Below, in pieces: positions 53,503-64,000 of a DNA stretch of 64,000 nucleotides. The stretch spans positions 1 to 64,000 of the forward strand of contig CATQHX010000019.1 in the NCBI GenBank assembly GCA_958296065.1, read 5' to 3'. Position 1 is the first letter of the stretch. The number at the start of each line of letters is the position of its first letter. Origin of the DNA: Vicinamibacterales bacterium (GTDB lineage: Bacteria; Acidobacteriota; Vicinamibacteria; Vicinamibacterales; UBA8438). The notes beneath the pieces were generated by a model, which was not told the DNA's origin, made no database searches, and worked only from the letters and a program-made list of their open reading frames with translations. The translations under genes were made by a program, and so were the position numbers.

Positions 53503-54474
53503 ATGGCGCAACAGACCGCCTGGGGTTGGAAGAGGATTGTTCTTGTAGGCGCAGGCATCGCGGCCGCGATCGTCCTGCTGCTGGTGGCGACGGCGGTCGC
53601 AGGTCTCGTCTGGGCCACCTCCGCCGCCGAGCGGCTGGGCGAGCCGGCCCCCGAGCCGGTCGCCTCGACGCTCGCGACCCGGGACGCGGGGGCCCACGCC
53701 GCGGCAGCCGCGAACCTCGAGCAGCCGCTGCGGGTGGAGATCGAGCTCGAGGAAGGCGAGTTCGAGGTGCGTTCGGGCCCGCCGGGTACAGGGGTCCAGG
53801 TGGTCGGCGCGTATGCGAAGGCGTACTACGAGCTGACCGAGCGGCACACGCCGGCGGGCGAACCGGGGGGACCGGCCACCGTGATTCGTCTGCGGCCCAC
53901 CCAGTCGTTCGTCGTGCGGCTCCTCGGCAGTACGCTCGGCGGGCATGACGGAGCGCACAATGCGCTGACGGTTACCATTCCAAGAGATGTCCCGATCGCA
54001 TTGAGCCTGAGACTGCGCACCGGGGAAACGCGGACCGATCTCGGCGGGTTGATCCTGACCGACCTCGATGCCGAGCTCTCCATGGGCGAGCATCGCCTCG
54101 ACTTCAGCGAGCCGCTCGCCGGCAGGCCGCACCGTATCCGCGTGGCCGGCGGGATGGGCGAAATCCGTCTCGAACGCTTCGGAAACGCGGGTCCGCGGGA
54201 GCTGGACGTGGAGGGGCGCATGGGCAGCCTCACCGTCGATTTGGGCGGGGACTGGCCGCTTGGCGCCGTCGCCGACGTGAGTCTGGACGGCGCGATGGGC
54301 GAGTTCCGCCTGGATGTCCCGAACACCGTTCGGATCGCGCCCGACTCGAACGCGTCGAATGTCCTGGGTGCGACGAGCCAGCCTCCGGCCGGGAGCGACC
54401 CGGGCCCCGAGGCGCCGCTCGTCAGACTGCATCTGACGAATGCAATGGGCGAGACGCGGGTCCGACGCTACTGA
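53503..54474 (+). CDS. Membrane-anchored protein with toastrack-like domain
   Basis: The 323-residue product has a single transmembrane segment at residues about 11-38 (RIVLVGAGIAAAIVLLLVATAVAGLVW) and an external part of alternating beta-strands: EEGEFEVRSG, LSLRLRTGETRTDLGGL, LDAELSMGEHRLDF, IRVAGGMGEIRLERFG, VEGRMGSLTVDLGG and NAMGETRVRRY. The repeated G-x-M-G-E-x-R pattern is like the DUF4097/LiaF C-terminal fold. A sensing or adhesin role is possible but unproven. The ATG at 53503 has GGAGGAGGG upstream. It stands alone between glyS and the convergent permease-prefix gene. Confidence 0.72.
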   Translation: MAQQTAWGWKRIVLVGAGIAAAIVLLLVATAVAGLVWATSAAERLGEPAPEPVASTLATRDAGAHAAAAANLEQPLRVEIELEEGEFEVRSGPPGTGVQVVGAYAKAYYELTERHTPAGEPGGPATVIRLRPTQSFVVRLLGSTLGGHDGAHNALTVTIPRDVPIALSLRLRTGETRTDLGGLILTDLDAELSMGEHRLDFSEPLAGRPHRIRVAGGMGEIRLERFGNAGPRELDVEGRMGSLTVDLGGDWPLGAVADVSLDGAMGEFRLDVPNTVRIAPDSNASNVLGATSQPPAGSDPGPEAPLVRLHLTNAMGETRVRRY

Positions 54475-54509
54475 GCGGGCAACTCCGTGCCTTCTGCACA
54501 AGAGCTCGC

Positions 54510-55892
54510 TCACATGAAGCCGAACAGCGGCGGAAAGACGATCACCACGAAGGCGGCCCAGACCGCGTAGACCGGCAGGTAGTCGGTCTGCCAGCGCTCC
54601 AGGGCGGAGAATGTGCCGCGCCCGCGCAGGAAGCGCGCGTACAGCCACGCCGACCACGCCAGGTTGACCAGCAGAACGAGGTTCTCGCCCAGCGCCGCTA
54701 CCCGGTTCGGGCTGAAGCCGAACTCGGAGATGCGCCCGGCGATGGCGGCCAGGGCCACGCCGTCGACGACGAGGGCGCTGGCCACGAGCAGAAGCTGCAG
54801 CGCGTCGAAGGCGTCCGGCGGCGCGTGCGGGTCGCGCGCCGAGACGGCATACAACAGCAGGCCGAGGACGACGGCCAGAAGCAGATCGAAGCCGATCAGC
54901 ACCTCCCGTTCCACGTTGATGCCGCTGCCGGTCCAGATCATGGTGCCGAGGAAGGTGAGCAGCACCGCGGCGAACAGCGGGGTGAACAGGCGGGTCAGCA
55001 CGGGCGCCATGTTCTCGACGACGCTCTGCTTGGCTTCGACCAGCCAGGCGCCCACGATGATCGCGCCCATCGCGCCGCACGGCAGCAGCCATTGCTGCGC
55101 GAACCACTCGACGTCCGCGCCGATGGCGGCGAAGGCGCCGATGGTGAACGCGGTGAGCACGCCGCCGCCCAGCGCCATCAGCACGAAGTAGATGAACAGC
55201 TCTCCGGAGAAGCGCACGAAGTCCATGCGCCCGCCGCCTTCGCGCCAGCGTCCCCCGGCGTAGGCGACGCCCACCGCCAGCCACAGCGCGATCGGCAAGT
55301 GCAGCGTGGCGAGCACGGTCGTGTGGCCGTCAGGCGTGAACGGAAAGACGTTGATGACGAGGGCGGCGACCGAGAACGCCAGCGCCAGACGGACGCATCC
55401 CGCCCGGTCCAGCCGCCGCTTCCAGGCGAAGTAGGCGGCGAGCAACGGGAGCACGAAGAAGCTCATGTTGCGGATGTAGAAGGGCGACAGCTCCTCATCG
55501 ACGTCGACCAGTGGCGCGTAGCCCACCAGCTCCGGGAGTTTCACCGCCAGCCCGGCGGCGGCCGCCAGGCCGAAGACAACGAGGACTTCGACGGACGACG
55601 CCTTTCGTTCAGCATCGGTTGCACTCTCGGGCGCCGCCACGAGCTGCTTCCACAGCCGCTCGGAATGCTCGCGGGCGAACTCGCGCGATACGGCGTCGAG
55701 GCTGCCCATCCGCTTCACCGCGACGAGGAACGCCTCGTCCGCGGCCAGGCCCGCATCGACGAGTGCCGTGACCTGGTCGCGCAGGTGGCCCTCCAGCTCC
55801 TCCACGTCGGCGGTCCGGATCGCCGGTCGGCGGCGGAGGTACGCCCGCCACTGCGCGATCTGTGCTTCGAGCGTGTCGTCGTGCTTCGCCAT
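54510..55892 (-). CDS. Permease prefix domain 1 membrane protein
   Basis: The 460-residue product begins with the permease-prefix domain (LEAQIAQWRAYLRRRPAIRTADVEELEGHLRDQV, here as overlapping parts; then GLAADEAFLVAVKRMGSLDAVSREFAREH). In this family such domains precede ABC-type permeases or polytopic modules controlled by PadR repressors. The rest has about ten transmembrane segments (FGLAAAAGLAVKLPELVG, FFVLPLLAAYFAW, LALAFSVAALVINVF, LPIALWLAVGVAYAG, ALLVASALVVDG). No MacB core is present, so it is the prefix fused to a membrane domain of unknown function. It lies 31 bases downstream of the PadR gene and is almost surely controlled by it. Confidence 0.85.
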   Translation of the reverse strand: MAKHDDTLEAQIAQWRAYLRRRPAIRTADVEELEGHLRDQVTALVDAGLAADEAFLVAVKRMGSLDAVSREFAREHSERLWKQLVAAPESATDAERKASSVEVLVVFGLAAAAGLAVKLPELVGYAPLVDVDEELSPFYIRNMSFFVLPLLAAYFAWKRRLDRAGCVRLALAFSVAALVINVFPFTPDGHTTVLATLHLPIALWLAVGVAYAGGRWREGGGRMDFVRFSGELFIYFVLMALGGGVLTAFTIGAFAAIGADVEWFAQQWLLPCGAMGAIIVGAWLVEAKQSVVENMAPVLTRLFTPLFAAVLLTFLGTMIWTGSGINVEREVLIGFDLLLAVVLGLLLYAVSARDPHAPPDAFDALQLLLVASALVVDGVALAAIAGRISEFGFSPNRVAALGENLVLLVNLAWSAWLYARFLRGRGTFSALERWQTDYLPVYAVWAAFVVIVFPPLFGFM

Positions 55893-55923
55893 GTCTTTCC
55901 GTCCTCGTCGTCGTGCCCGCCAT

Positions 55924-56274
55924 CTAGCCGAGAGCTTGCGCCGGCGTGAGCTCCCTCCAGATCCCGCGCAGCGTGGCGTCCACCGCCTGCCATTGCTCTC
56001 TCTGGGTCGTCAGATGCGCCCGCCCCGCCTTCGTGATGCGGTAGTACCGGCGCCGCCGGCCGGTTTCCGCGGTCGCCCAACTCGCCTCCACGTAGCCGAG
56101 GCGCTCCAGGCGGTGCAGCACGGGGTAGAGCATCCCGTCCGTCCACCGCAGGCGGCCGTCCGACAGCTCGCCGACCCGCTTGATGATGGCGTAGCCGTAG
56201 CTGTCTCCCTCCGCCAGGATGGCGAGAACGAGCGGCGCGGCGGAGGCGGCGACCAGGTCCTTGCTGATGTCCAT
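55924..56274 (-). CDS. PadR family transcriptional regulator
   Basis: The 116-residue product matches PadR: a winged helix with VLAILAEGDSYGYAIIKRVGELSDGRLRWTDGMLYPVLHRLE-type order (quoted as separate pieces YGYAIIKRV, GMLYPVLHRLERLGYV), then GRRRRYYRITKAGRAHL and the short C-terminal helix. PadR proteins repress membrane or detoxification genes and often sit next to permease-prefix proteins, as here. ATG 56274 begins the MDISKDL start; upstream in-frame codons are not supported. It is probably autoregulated through the inverted repeat at 56325-56343. Confidence 0.92.
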   Translation of the reverse strand: MDISKDLVAASAAPLVLAILAEGDSYGYAIIKRVGELSDGRLRWTDGMLYPVLHRLERLGYVEASWATAETGRRRRYYRITKAGRAHLTTQREQWQAVDATLRGIWRELTPAQALG

Positions 56275-56324
56275 CGTGTCGGGCGCCGGCGCGTACAGGG
56301 TGTCGGTTGCGCGGTTCAATTTAA

Positions 56325-56354
56325 TACATAGCACTGCAATGCATAAATGTGCAA
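56325..56354 (-). promoter_or_regulatory. Putative PadR promoter and operator
   Basis: On the minus strand TTGCAC (56349-56354) and TATGTA (56325-56330) lie 18 bases apart, a reasonable -35/-10 pair. An imperfect inverted repeat overlaps it: TACATAGCA (56325-56333) and TGCAATGCA (56335-56343) match at 7 of 9 positions around one base, the type of site PadR dimers bind. The ATG of the PadR gene is 51 bases downstream. Confidence 0.5.
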
Positions 56355-56436
56355 GGTAAATGCGTTCCACCGAGCCGCTCGAAGGGCTCGCCCGGGGCCA
56401 GGAACCGGATCCTGGTTCAAGGGGGGTAGCGTCTTG

Positions 56437-56466
56437 ATATTCTATGTGAATACTTAGTAGGAGTAT
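56437..56466 (+). promoter_or_regulatory. Two overlapping inverted repeats before the antitoxin gene
   Basis: ATATTC and GAATAC (56437-56442, 56448-56453) form one imperfect palindrome; ATACT and AGTAT (56450-56454, 56462-56466) form a second. Both lie just before the ribosome-binding site TAGGAG and ATG 56469. They are good candidates for an operator bound by the ribbon-helix-helix antitoxin, giving autoregulation. Confidence 0.5.
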
Positions 56467-56468
56467 CC

Positions 56469-56705
56469 ATGCCTGCCATCTCACTGAAGCTACCGGAGCA
56501 TCTGCTCGCCGTGTCCGGCGAATGCGCCGCCGCCCTGCAACTGTCGCGCGCGGAGTACATCCGCCGGGCCGTGGAGCGCATGAACCGGGATACGCGCGCC
56601 CGCCTGCGCGCAGATCGGCTGCGGGCCGCCTCCCGTCGAGTGCGACAGGAGAGCATGCGCATCAATGCCGAGTTCGACGCCATCGAACGGGATGTCGATG
56701 CCTGA
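56469..56705 (+). CDS. Ribbon-helix-helix antitoxin
   Basis: The 78-residue product starts ISLKLPEHLLAVSGECAAAL, the N-terminal beta-strand and helix of a ribbon-helix-helix DNA-binding protein, with LSRAEYIRRAVERMNR as the second helix pair. The arginine-rich C-terminal half (RLRADRLRAASRRVRQ) would bind the toxin. Length and order fit a MazE-like antitoxin. The RBS (TAGGAG) precedes the ATG by five bases, and inverted repeats just upstream suggest autoregulation. The toxin gene overlaps its last eight bases. Confidence 0.86.
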   Translation: MPAISLKLPEHLLAVSGECAAALQLSRAEYIRRAVERMNRDTRARLRADRLRAASRRVRQESMRINAEFDAIERDVDA

Positions 56706-57060
56706 GCGCGGCGAGGTCTGGGTCGCGGACCTCAATCCGCGCAGGGGGACCGAACCGGGGAAGACCCGGCCGGTTCTGATCGTGCAGGCGCAGGCGTTGC
56801 TGGACGCCGGGCATCCGTCGACCCTCGTGGCGCCGCTCACGACCCGCCTGGTGGAGGACGCCGAGCCGCTCCGAATCAGGATTGCGGCAGCGGAGAACCT
56901 GGAACGGGACTCGGATGCCCTGATCGATCAACTTCGGGCCATCGACAACCGTCGCCTGGTGCGGGGACCGCTCGTGCACGTGGGATCGCGTCTGATGACC
57001 AGGGTGGGAGAAGCACTGCTCGAGGTCCTCGACCTCGCGTCGGGAGTCGCGCCGGCGTGA
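56698..57060 (+). CDS. MazF/PemK-type endoribonuclease toxin
   Basis: The ATG at 56698 overlaps the antitoxin stop by eight bases; an in-frame ATG at 56692 is the alternative. The 120-residue product opens RGEVWVADLNPRRGTEPGKTRPVLIVQ, the MazF/PemK signature, and ends the core with DQLRAIDNRRLV. Such toxins cut mRNA at short specific sites and are neutralised by the partner antitoxin. The gene pair is complete and both frames are intact. No mobile element is visible beside it. Whether it is a stress regulator or a defence element cannot be read from the sequence. Confidence 0.93.
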   Translation: MPERGEVWVADLNPRRGTEPGKTRPVLIVQAQALLDAGHPSTLVAPLTTRLVEDAEPLRIRIAAAENLERDSDALIDQLRAIDNRRLVRGPLVHVGSRLMTRVGEALLEVLDLASGVAPA

Positions 57061-57107
57061 AACTCCGAACGCACGCGCCGGCGGGCTGACCCCGCGTACA
57101 ACTCCTC

Positions 57108-58478
57108 CTACGCGGCCCGGACCCAGCGAATCAGCGTCCGGAAGTCGGGCGGCTTGCCGTACATCAGCAGGCCGATCCGGAAAACCTTGGCTGCGACCCA
57201 CACGGCGGCGACCACCGAGACGAGGCCGGTGCCGATCGAGAGCCACACCTCCCACCATGGCGGGGGCTGGCTCGACGCCAACCGAAGAAGCATCCCGAAG
57301 GTGTTGACAGGGGGCAGGTGGCTCACGGTGACGGCGAGCACGGAGTCGGGATTCCGCGAAACCGCCGGCCAGAAGATCCAGGGCAGCATGACGACCAGCA
57401 TCAGGGGCATCTGCAGCGACTGCGCCTCGGTCATGTCGTTGACGGCGGCGCCCACCGCGAGCATCAGCGAGCCGATGACGAAGAAGCCGATCAGAAAGAA
57501 GATCAGCAGGTAGAGGATGAGCCAGGGATCGAGCAGTCCCAGCATCGAGAATGACGAGAGGGCCACGAGGCCGATCCCGAGATAGAGACCGATCATGAGC
57601 AGGCTGATCGCGACCGCACCAAGGAGCTTGCCGGCCATCAGCTCCATCGGCGACACCGCCGACAGCAGCACTTCCACCACGCGCGTCGACTTCTCCTCGA
57701 TGGTCGAGGTCAGCATGGTCTGGCCGCCGGCCATGATGCCCATCAGCAGGAGCGCCATGAAGGCGAAGGGCAGGATGCGGTTGAATCCGCGGACCGTCGT
57801 GCGTTCGCCGTCGGGGCTGACGGTGGTCGAGGGCTGCCGCGGCACGCGGAGCAGGGCGTCGAGCGCGGCCCGGTCGAGGGAGCGGGCCCCGACGCGCGCG
57901 TCGACGATGGCGTCCCGGACGTTGCGGTAGATGAAAGCCAGGTCCCGGTCGTCCAGACCGGGGGCCGTGTAGAGATCGTAGGCGCCGAGCTCCCCGCCGG
58001 GGGCGGCCGGCTCCACCGCGTGCCCGTGAACTACGATGAGCGCCGCGTGGGGCAGGCCGTCCGTCTGTTCGTTCAGCCAGCTCTTCGCTGCCTCGACGTC
58101 CGCGTCGGCCGGGAGCGCGGTCAGGCGGATATCGGGAGCGGGGCCGAGCGCCTCGTCCATCGACTGCCGCAGGGCGGCGTCCGCCATGTCGCCGAGCACT
58201 TCCCGTGCCCAGCCGGCGGTTCGGGCGAACTCCTCCCGGCGCCGCCGGGCGACGGCCTCCGGTTCCAGTTCCGCGCGCAACTCCGGCAACACGACGCCGG
58301 TCGGGTCGATGACGGCGTACTCCCCTTCGATCCGGTAGGCTTGGTCGTTGAAGATCCGGGGCCCGACGATCGCCAGCAGGGCGAGAACGACCGGCAGGAC
58401 GAGCAGCCCGAAGACGAAGCCCTTGGTGGCCACCGTGGCGAGGAAGTCGCGAAGCGCGACGTGCAGGATGCGCGTCAC
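57108..58478 (-). CDS. ABC-2 type exporter permease (NatB-like)
   Basis: The GTG at 58478 overlaps the stop of the ATPase gene by four bases. The 456-residue product has an N-terminal transmembrane helix (LLVLPVVLALLAIVG, about residues 25-39), a large external domain (to about residue 235) and five more transmembrane segments (FAFMALLLMGIMAGG, VAISLLMIGLYLGIG, ILYLLIFFLIGFFVIG, LMLVVMLPWIFW, IGTGLVSVVAAVW). The conserved STRVVEVLLSAVSP stretch is the cytoplasmic coupling motif of NatB-type permeases. With the ATPase it forms a Na+/drug/lipid exporter; the substrate is unknown. Confidence 0.9.
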   Translation of the reverse strand: MTRILHVALRDFLATVATKGFVFGLLVLPVVLALLAIVGPRIFNDQAYRIEGEYAVIDPTGVVLPELRAELEPEAVARRRREEFARTAGWAREVLGDMADAALRQSMDEALGPAPDIRLTALPADADVEAAKSWLNEQTDGLPHAALIVVHGHAVEPAAPGGELGAYDLYTAPGLDDRDLAFIYRNVRDAIVDARVGARSLDRAALDALLRVPRQPSTTVSPDGERTTVRGFNRILPFAFMALLLMGIMAGGQTMLTSTIEEKSTRVVEVLLSAVSPMELMAGKLLGAVAISLLMIGLYLGIGLVALSSFSMLGLLDPWLILYLLIFFLIGFFVIGSLMLAVGAAVNDMTEAQSLQMPLMLVVMLPWIFWPAVSRNPDSVLAVTVSHLPPVNTFGMLLRLASSQPPPWWEVWLSIGTGLVSVVAAVWVAAKVFRIGLLMYGKPPDFRTLIRWVRAA

Positions 58479-59446
58479 GCCGGTTCCCCTTCGGCGGCGT
58501 TGCGGAGCGCCACGCGCAGACGGTCCGCCTCGGCCGCACCGCCGCCGGCGACGAGGTCGACGAACACGTCTTCGAGCCGCGGGCGGGCAAGCTCGATGCG
58601 GGCGGCCGCGGTCGCGTCCATGATCCGGCGCATTGCCGAGGCCGGATCCGTTCCCGCCGCCAGCAGGATTTCCAGACCCTGGCCATCGGGCCGAATGCGT
58701 TCGACCCCCGGTACAGAAGCCAGCCCTGTCGTGTCGGCCCCCGGATCGAGCGGCTCGAACCGGATCGAGCGTGGGTCGTAGCGGCCGCGGATGTCGTCGA
58801 GGTCGGCGTCGAGCACCTTGCGTCCCTCGTGCACCATGATGACGTGCTCGCAGATCTCCTCGGCCTGGGGCATCACGTGCGTCGAGAAGAGAACCGTGGC
58901 GCCCCGGCGGTGTTCCGCCAGGATCAGGTCGCGCAGCATGCGCATGCTGACGGGGTCGAGCCCGCTGAACGGCTCGTCGAGGATCAGCAGGTCCGGTGCG
59001 TGGATCGTGGCCGCGACGAACTGCACCTTCTGCGACATGCCCTTCGACAGCTCGTCGCAGCGCTTCGACTCGACGCCGCCCAGTCCGACCCGCTCCAGCG
59101 CCCCGGCGATCCGCCGGTCGAGGTCCGGGCCGTCGGCTCCCTTCAGCCGCGCGAGGTAGCGCAGGAACGGCCGGACCTTCATCCGCTTGTAGAGTCCCCG
59201 CTCCTCCGGCAGGTACCCGATGCGGTCCTTCGCCTCCAAGGCGGACGAATGGCCGAGGATCGAGATCTCGCCGGCGTCCGGGAGCAGAATCGACATGATC
59301 ATCCGGATCGCGGTCGTCTTCCCGGCTCCGTTCGGTCCGATGAAGCCGTAGAGCCCGCCGCGCGGGACCTCCAGGTGCAGGTCGTCGACGGCGGTCATCC
59401 GCCCGAAGGTCTTCGTGACGGCGGTCATCCGGATGGCGGGATCCAT
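58475..59446 (-). CDS. ABC transporter ATP-binding protein (NatA-like)
   Basis: The 323-residue product contains Walker A GPNGAGKTT (residues 37-45), the signature LSKGMSQK, Walker B LLILDEPFSGLDP and the H-loop STHVMPQ. The arrangement of the DUF4162-type C-terminal extension (RPRLEDVFVDLVAG) is that of the ATPase partner of NatB-type exporters. ATG 59446 has a weak ribosome-binding site, but upstream in-frame codons run into an unlikely leader. Cytoplasmic, bound to the permease encoded next to it. Confidence 0.94.
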   Translation of the reverse strand: MDPAIRMTAVTKTFGRMTAVDDLHLEVPRGGLYGFIGPNGAGKTTAIRMIMSILLPDAGEISILGHSSALEAKDRIGYLPEERGLYKRMKVRPFLRYLARLKGADGPDLDRRIAGALERVGLGGVESKRCDELSKGMSQKVQFVAATIHAPDLLILDEPFSGLDPVSMRMLRDLILAEHRRGATVLFSTHVMPQAEEICEHVIMVHEGRKVLDADLDDIRGRYDPRSIRFEPLDPGADTTGLASVPGVERIRPDGQGLEILLAAGTDPASAMRRIMDATAAARIELARPRLEDVFVDLVAGGGAAEADRLRVALRNAAEGEPA

Positions 59447-59636
59447 GTCTTGATGTTGAGACGTCCGATCGTCCCGCGTGGTTCGATGAGCCGCCTCCAC
59501 CCCCCTGGCGCACGGCGCGGAGCGCCACGGGGCGGGACCGTGCACGGATGCTCGCGACAGACACGCTAGAATAGCCGCGCGGATCGCCGCATCCACCTGT
59601 TCCATAAGAGTATCGACGGAGAATCGGACCATACGC

Positions 59637-62417
<2,781 letters not shown>

Positions 62418-62426
62418 CAGCGCGGC

Positions 62427-64000
62427 ATGGCCAGGATCAACCGGCTGCCGCCCGGGCTTGCCAACCAGATCGCGGCCGGCGAGGTCGTGGAACGTCCCGC
62501 CGCGGCGGTGAAGGAGCTCGTCGAGAACGCCCTCGATGCCGGCGCCGTGCGTGTCGCAGTGACGCTGGAGTTGGGCGGCAAGCGGCTGATCCGCGTCGAG
62601 GACGACGGCGAGGGGATGACCCCTGCCGATGCCGAGGTGGCGGTCGAGCGTCACGCGACCAGCAAGATCGAAAACCTGGAAGATCTCGCCGCGATCGCCA
62701 CCCTCGGCTTCCGGGGCGAGGCGCTGCCCAGCATCGCCTCGGTCTCGCATCTGCGGCTGCGCACACGCATCCGCGGCGCGTCGAGCGGCGTGGAGGTGGC
62801 GGTCGACGGTGGGGAACCGGCGCGGGCGACCGTGGCGGGGCTGCCGGTGGGCACCACCGTCGAGGTGCGCGATCTCTTCTACAACGTGCCGGCCCGGCGC
62901 AAGTTCCTCAAGTCGGACGGGGCCGAGGCCGGTCACGTCTCGCGCACGCTGACGCAGATCGCCCTTGCCTACCCCGGGGTGGGCTTCCGGGTGCGCAGCG
63001 GTCCGCGCACGCTCTTCGACTATCCCCCGGTGGCGGCCTTCGCCGATCGGTTCTTTCAGATTTACGGGGACCGGCCGGGGCTGGTCGAGGTGCGGAAAGA
63101 GGCGGCGGGGATGCGCCTGTCCGGGCTCGCTGCCGCGTTGGCCGCCGACGGGCCGGTCCGCGGTCCGCAGCACCTGTTCGTGAACCGCCGCGCGGTGAAG
63201 GACCGCACCATCCTGCACGCGGTGAACGAGGCGTACAGCGCTGCCACCATCAAGCCGCGCAGCCCCGAGGTGCACCTGTTCCTGGAGCTGCCTCACGACC
63301 GGGTCGACGTGAACGTGCACCCCACCAAGGCGGAGGTCCGGTTCCTGGAGCAGTCGCTGGTGCACAAGGTGGTGCGGCGCGGGCTGGCCGATGCGCTGGG
63401 GCAGGAGGCGGTGCCGGAGGTAACGCTCTCCGCGCCGCGAGGGGCGCCGCCGGTAGAGCCGCGAGTCCATGCGATTCCCGGCATCGTGGCCGGAATGGGC
63501 GCGGCGAGCCGCTGGGGGCCGGTGACGGAGGTCTTTCGGCGGCGGGAGGGCGAGACCGGCCGGGGCGGCGCGGTTCGCGACCGGCCGGCAGGGGCTGAGG
63601 GTGCGTCGGTTCCGCATCCGTCTACCGAGGCCGGCGTCCCCTGGGATCTGGTACGGCCGGAGGGGGCCGCCGGCGCGGTGCCCGACTCGAGCGAGACACC
63701 GGGCGCAGCGGACTCGACGGGCGGCGGCCCGGCGCCGCTGATTCCCCTGGGCCAGTTCCGCGACACGTTCATCATTGCCGTCGACAACGATGGGGTGGTG
63801 ATCATCGACCAGCACGTCGCGCACGAGCGGATCCTGTACGAGCAGGTCACGGACCGGTTGACGCGCGGATCGCTGGAATCGCAGCGCCTGCTGGAGCCTC
63901 TGCTGATCGCTCTGCCGGACGGCGCTCGCGACGCCCTGGCCGCGCATGCGGAGGACCTGGTCCGGCTCGGTTTCGAGGTCGAGCCGTTCGGCGGCGACAG
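62427..64000 (+). CDS. mutL: DNA mismatch repair protein MutL (partial, 3' end cut)
   Basis: ATG 62427 begins INRLPPGLANQIAAGEVVERPAAAVKELVENALDA (the GHKL ATP-binding start, quoted as overlapping pieces). DDGEGM, ATSKI, GFRGEALPSI and VNVHPTKAEVRF complete the N-terminal half. The linker is proline/glycine-rich (about residues 325-430). The C-terminal dimerisation domain begins GQFRDTFIIAV and carries DQHVAHERILYE, the endonuclease-type motif with Val in place of the usual first Ala. The window ends 524 codons in. MutL couples MutS mismatch recognition to strand incision in the cytoplasm. Confidence 0.96.
   Translation, partial: MARINRLPPGLANQIAAGEVVERPAAAVKELVENALDAGAVRVAVTLELGGKRLIRVEDDGEGMTPADAEVAVERHATSKIENLEDLAAIATLGFRGEALPSIASVSHLRLRTRIRGASSGVEVAVDGGEPARATVAGLPVGTTVEVRDLFYNVPARRKFLKSDGAEAGHVSRTLTQIALAYPGVGFRVRSGPRTLFDYPPVAAFADRFFQIYGDRPGLVEVRKEAAGMRLSGLAAALAADGPVRGPQHLFVNRRAVKDRTILHAVNEAYSAATIKPRSPEVHLFLELPHDRVDVNVHPTKAEVRFLEQSLVHKVVRRGLADALGQEAVPEVTLSAPRGAPPVEPRVHAIPGIVAGMGAASRWGPVTEVFRRREGETGRGGAVRDRPAGAEGASVPHPSTEAGVPWDLVRPEGAAGAVPDSSETPGAADSTGGGPAPLIPLGQFRDTFIIAVDNDGVVIIDQHVAHERILYEQVTDRLTRGSLESQRLLEPLLIALPDGARDALAAHAEDLVRLGFEVEPFGGD

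Overview
This window is about 64 kb of GC-rich DNA (roughly 65-70% by eye) from a bacterial chromosome. The best lineage guess is Acidobacteriota, probably a Vicinamibacteria-like member. The reasons are a VWFA protein of the acidobacterial type (8912-10099), two DUF1592/DUF1552 gene pairs, several periplasmic PQQ quinoproteins, DUF6152 and DUF3604 proteins, and many small secreted paralogues. This is inference from gene content. No rRNA, tRNA, CRISPR array, insertion sequence or replication origin was seen.

Left part (1-17 kb). Four members of one secreted family of unknown function (core motif GDSRGRWEGDTLVV) lie at 1-693, 1484-2266, 2384-3349 and 11578-12537, with a small DUF6152 protein among them. 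RecO follows, then a run of four genes for exported proteins (4416-10099) ending in the VWFA protein. An exported epoxide hydrolase-like protein, a PQQ quinoprotein and three tandem paralogues with a conserved cysteine pair complete this part.

Middle (17-38 kb). Two copies of a module appear, each with a di-haem-motif DUF1592-type protein, a DUF1552 protein with a Tat-like leader and an exported ankyrin-repeat protein (17090-22577 and 28161-33918). Between them are an exported metallo-beta-lactamase-fold protein and a tight two-gene unit: a membrane protein of unknown family followed by an AAA-ATPase/PD-(D/E)XK nuclease. Then come a retropepsin-like protease, an exported hydantoinase-like amidohydrolase and a CvpA-family protein.

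Right part (38-64 kb). Two nearly identical PQQ quinoproteins form a 2.8-kb direct duplication. Next is a low-GC pair, a RecF-like ATPase and an HNH-like partner, which resembles a Septu-type defence system. A broken S9 peptidase gene follows. The rest is mostly housekeeping: an HMGL-like aldolase, a DUF3604 protein, glyQ/glyS (glyS carries an unusual winged-helix-like insertion), a PadR regulator with a permease-prefix membrane protein, a MazEF-like toxin-antitoxin pair, an ABC exporter, ppdK and the start of mutL.

The general theme is an organism with a large periplasmic or secreted oxidative and hydrolytic repertoire (quinoproteins, cytochromes, amidohydrolase, epoxide hydrolase), interrupted by a few defence or mobile-type genes. 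Several stop codons are followed by hairpins sharing a GGAGTCTGCGCC-type core, which look like a dispersed extragenic repeat. Start codons were chosen by ribosome-binding site and signal peptide. Family names come from motif recognition, and no database search was possible.
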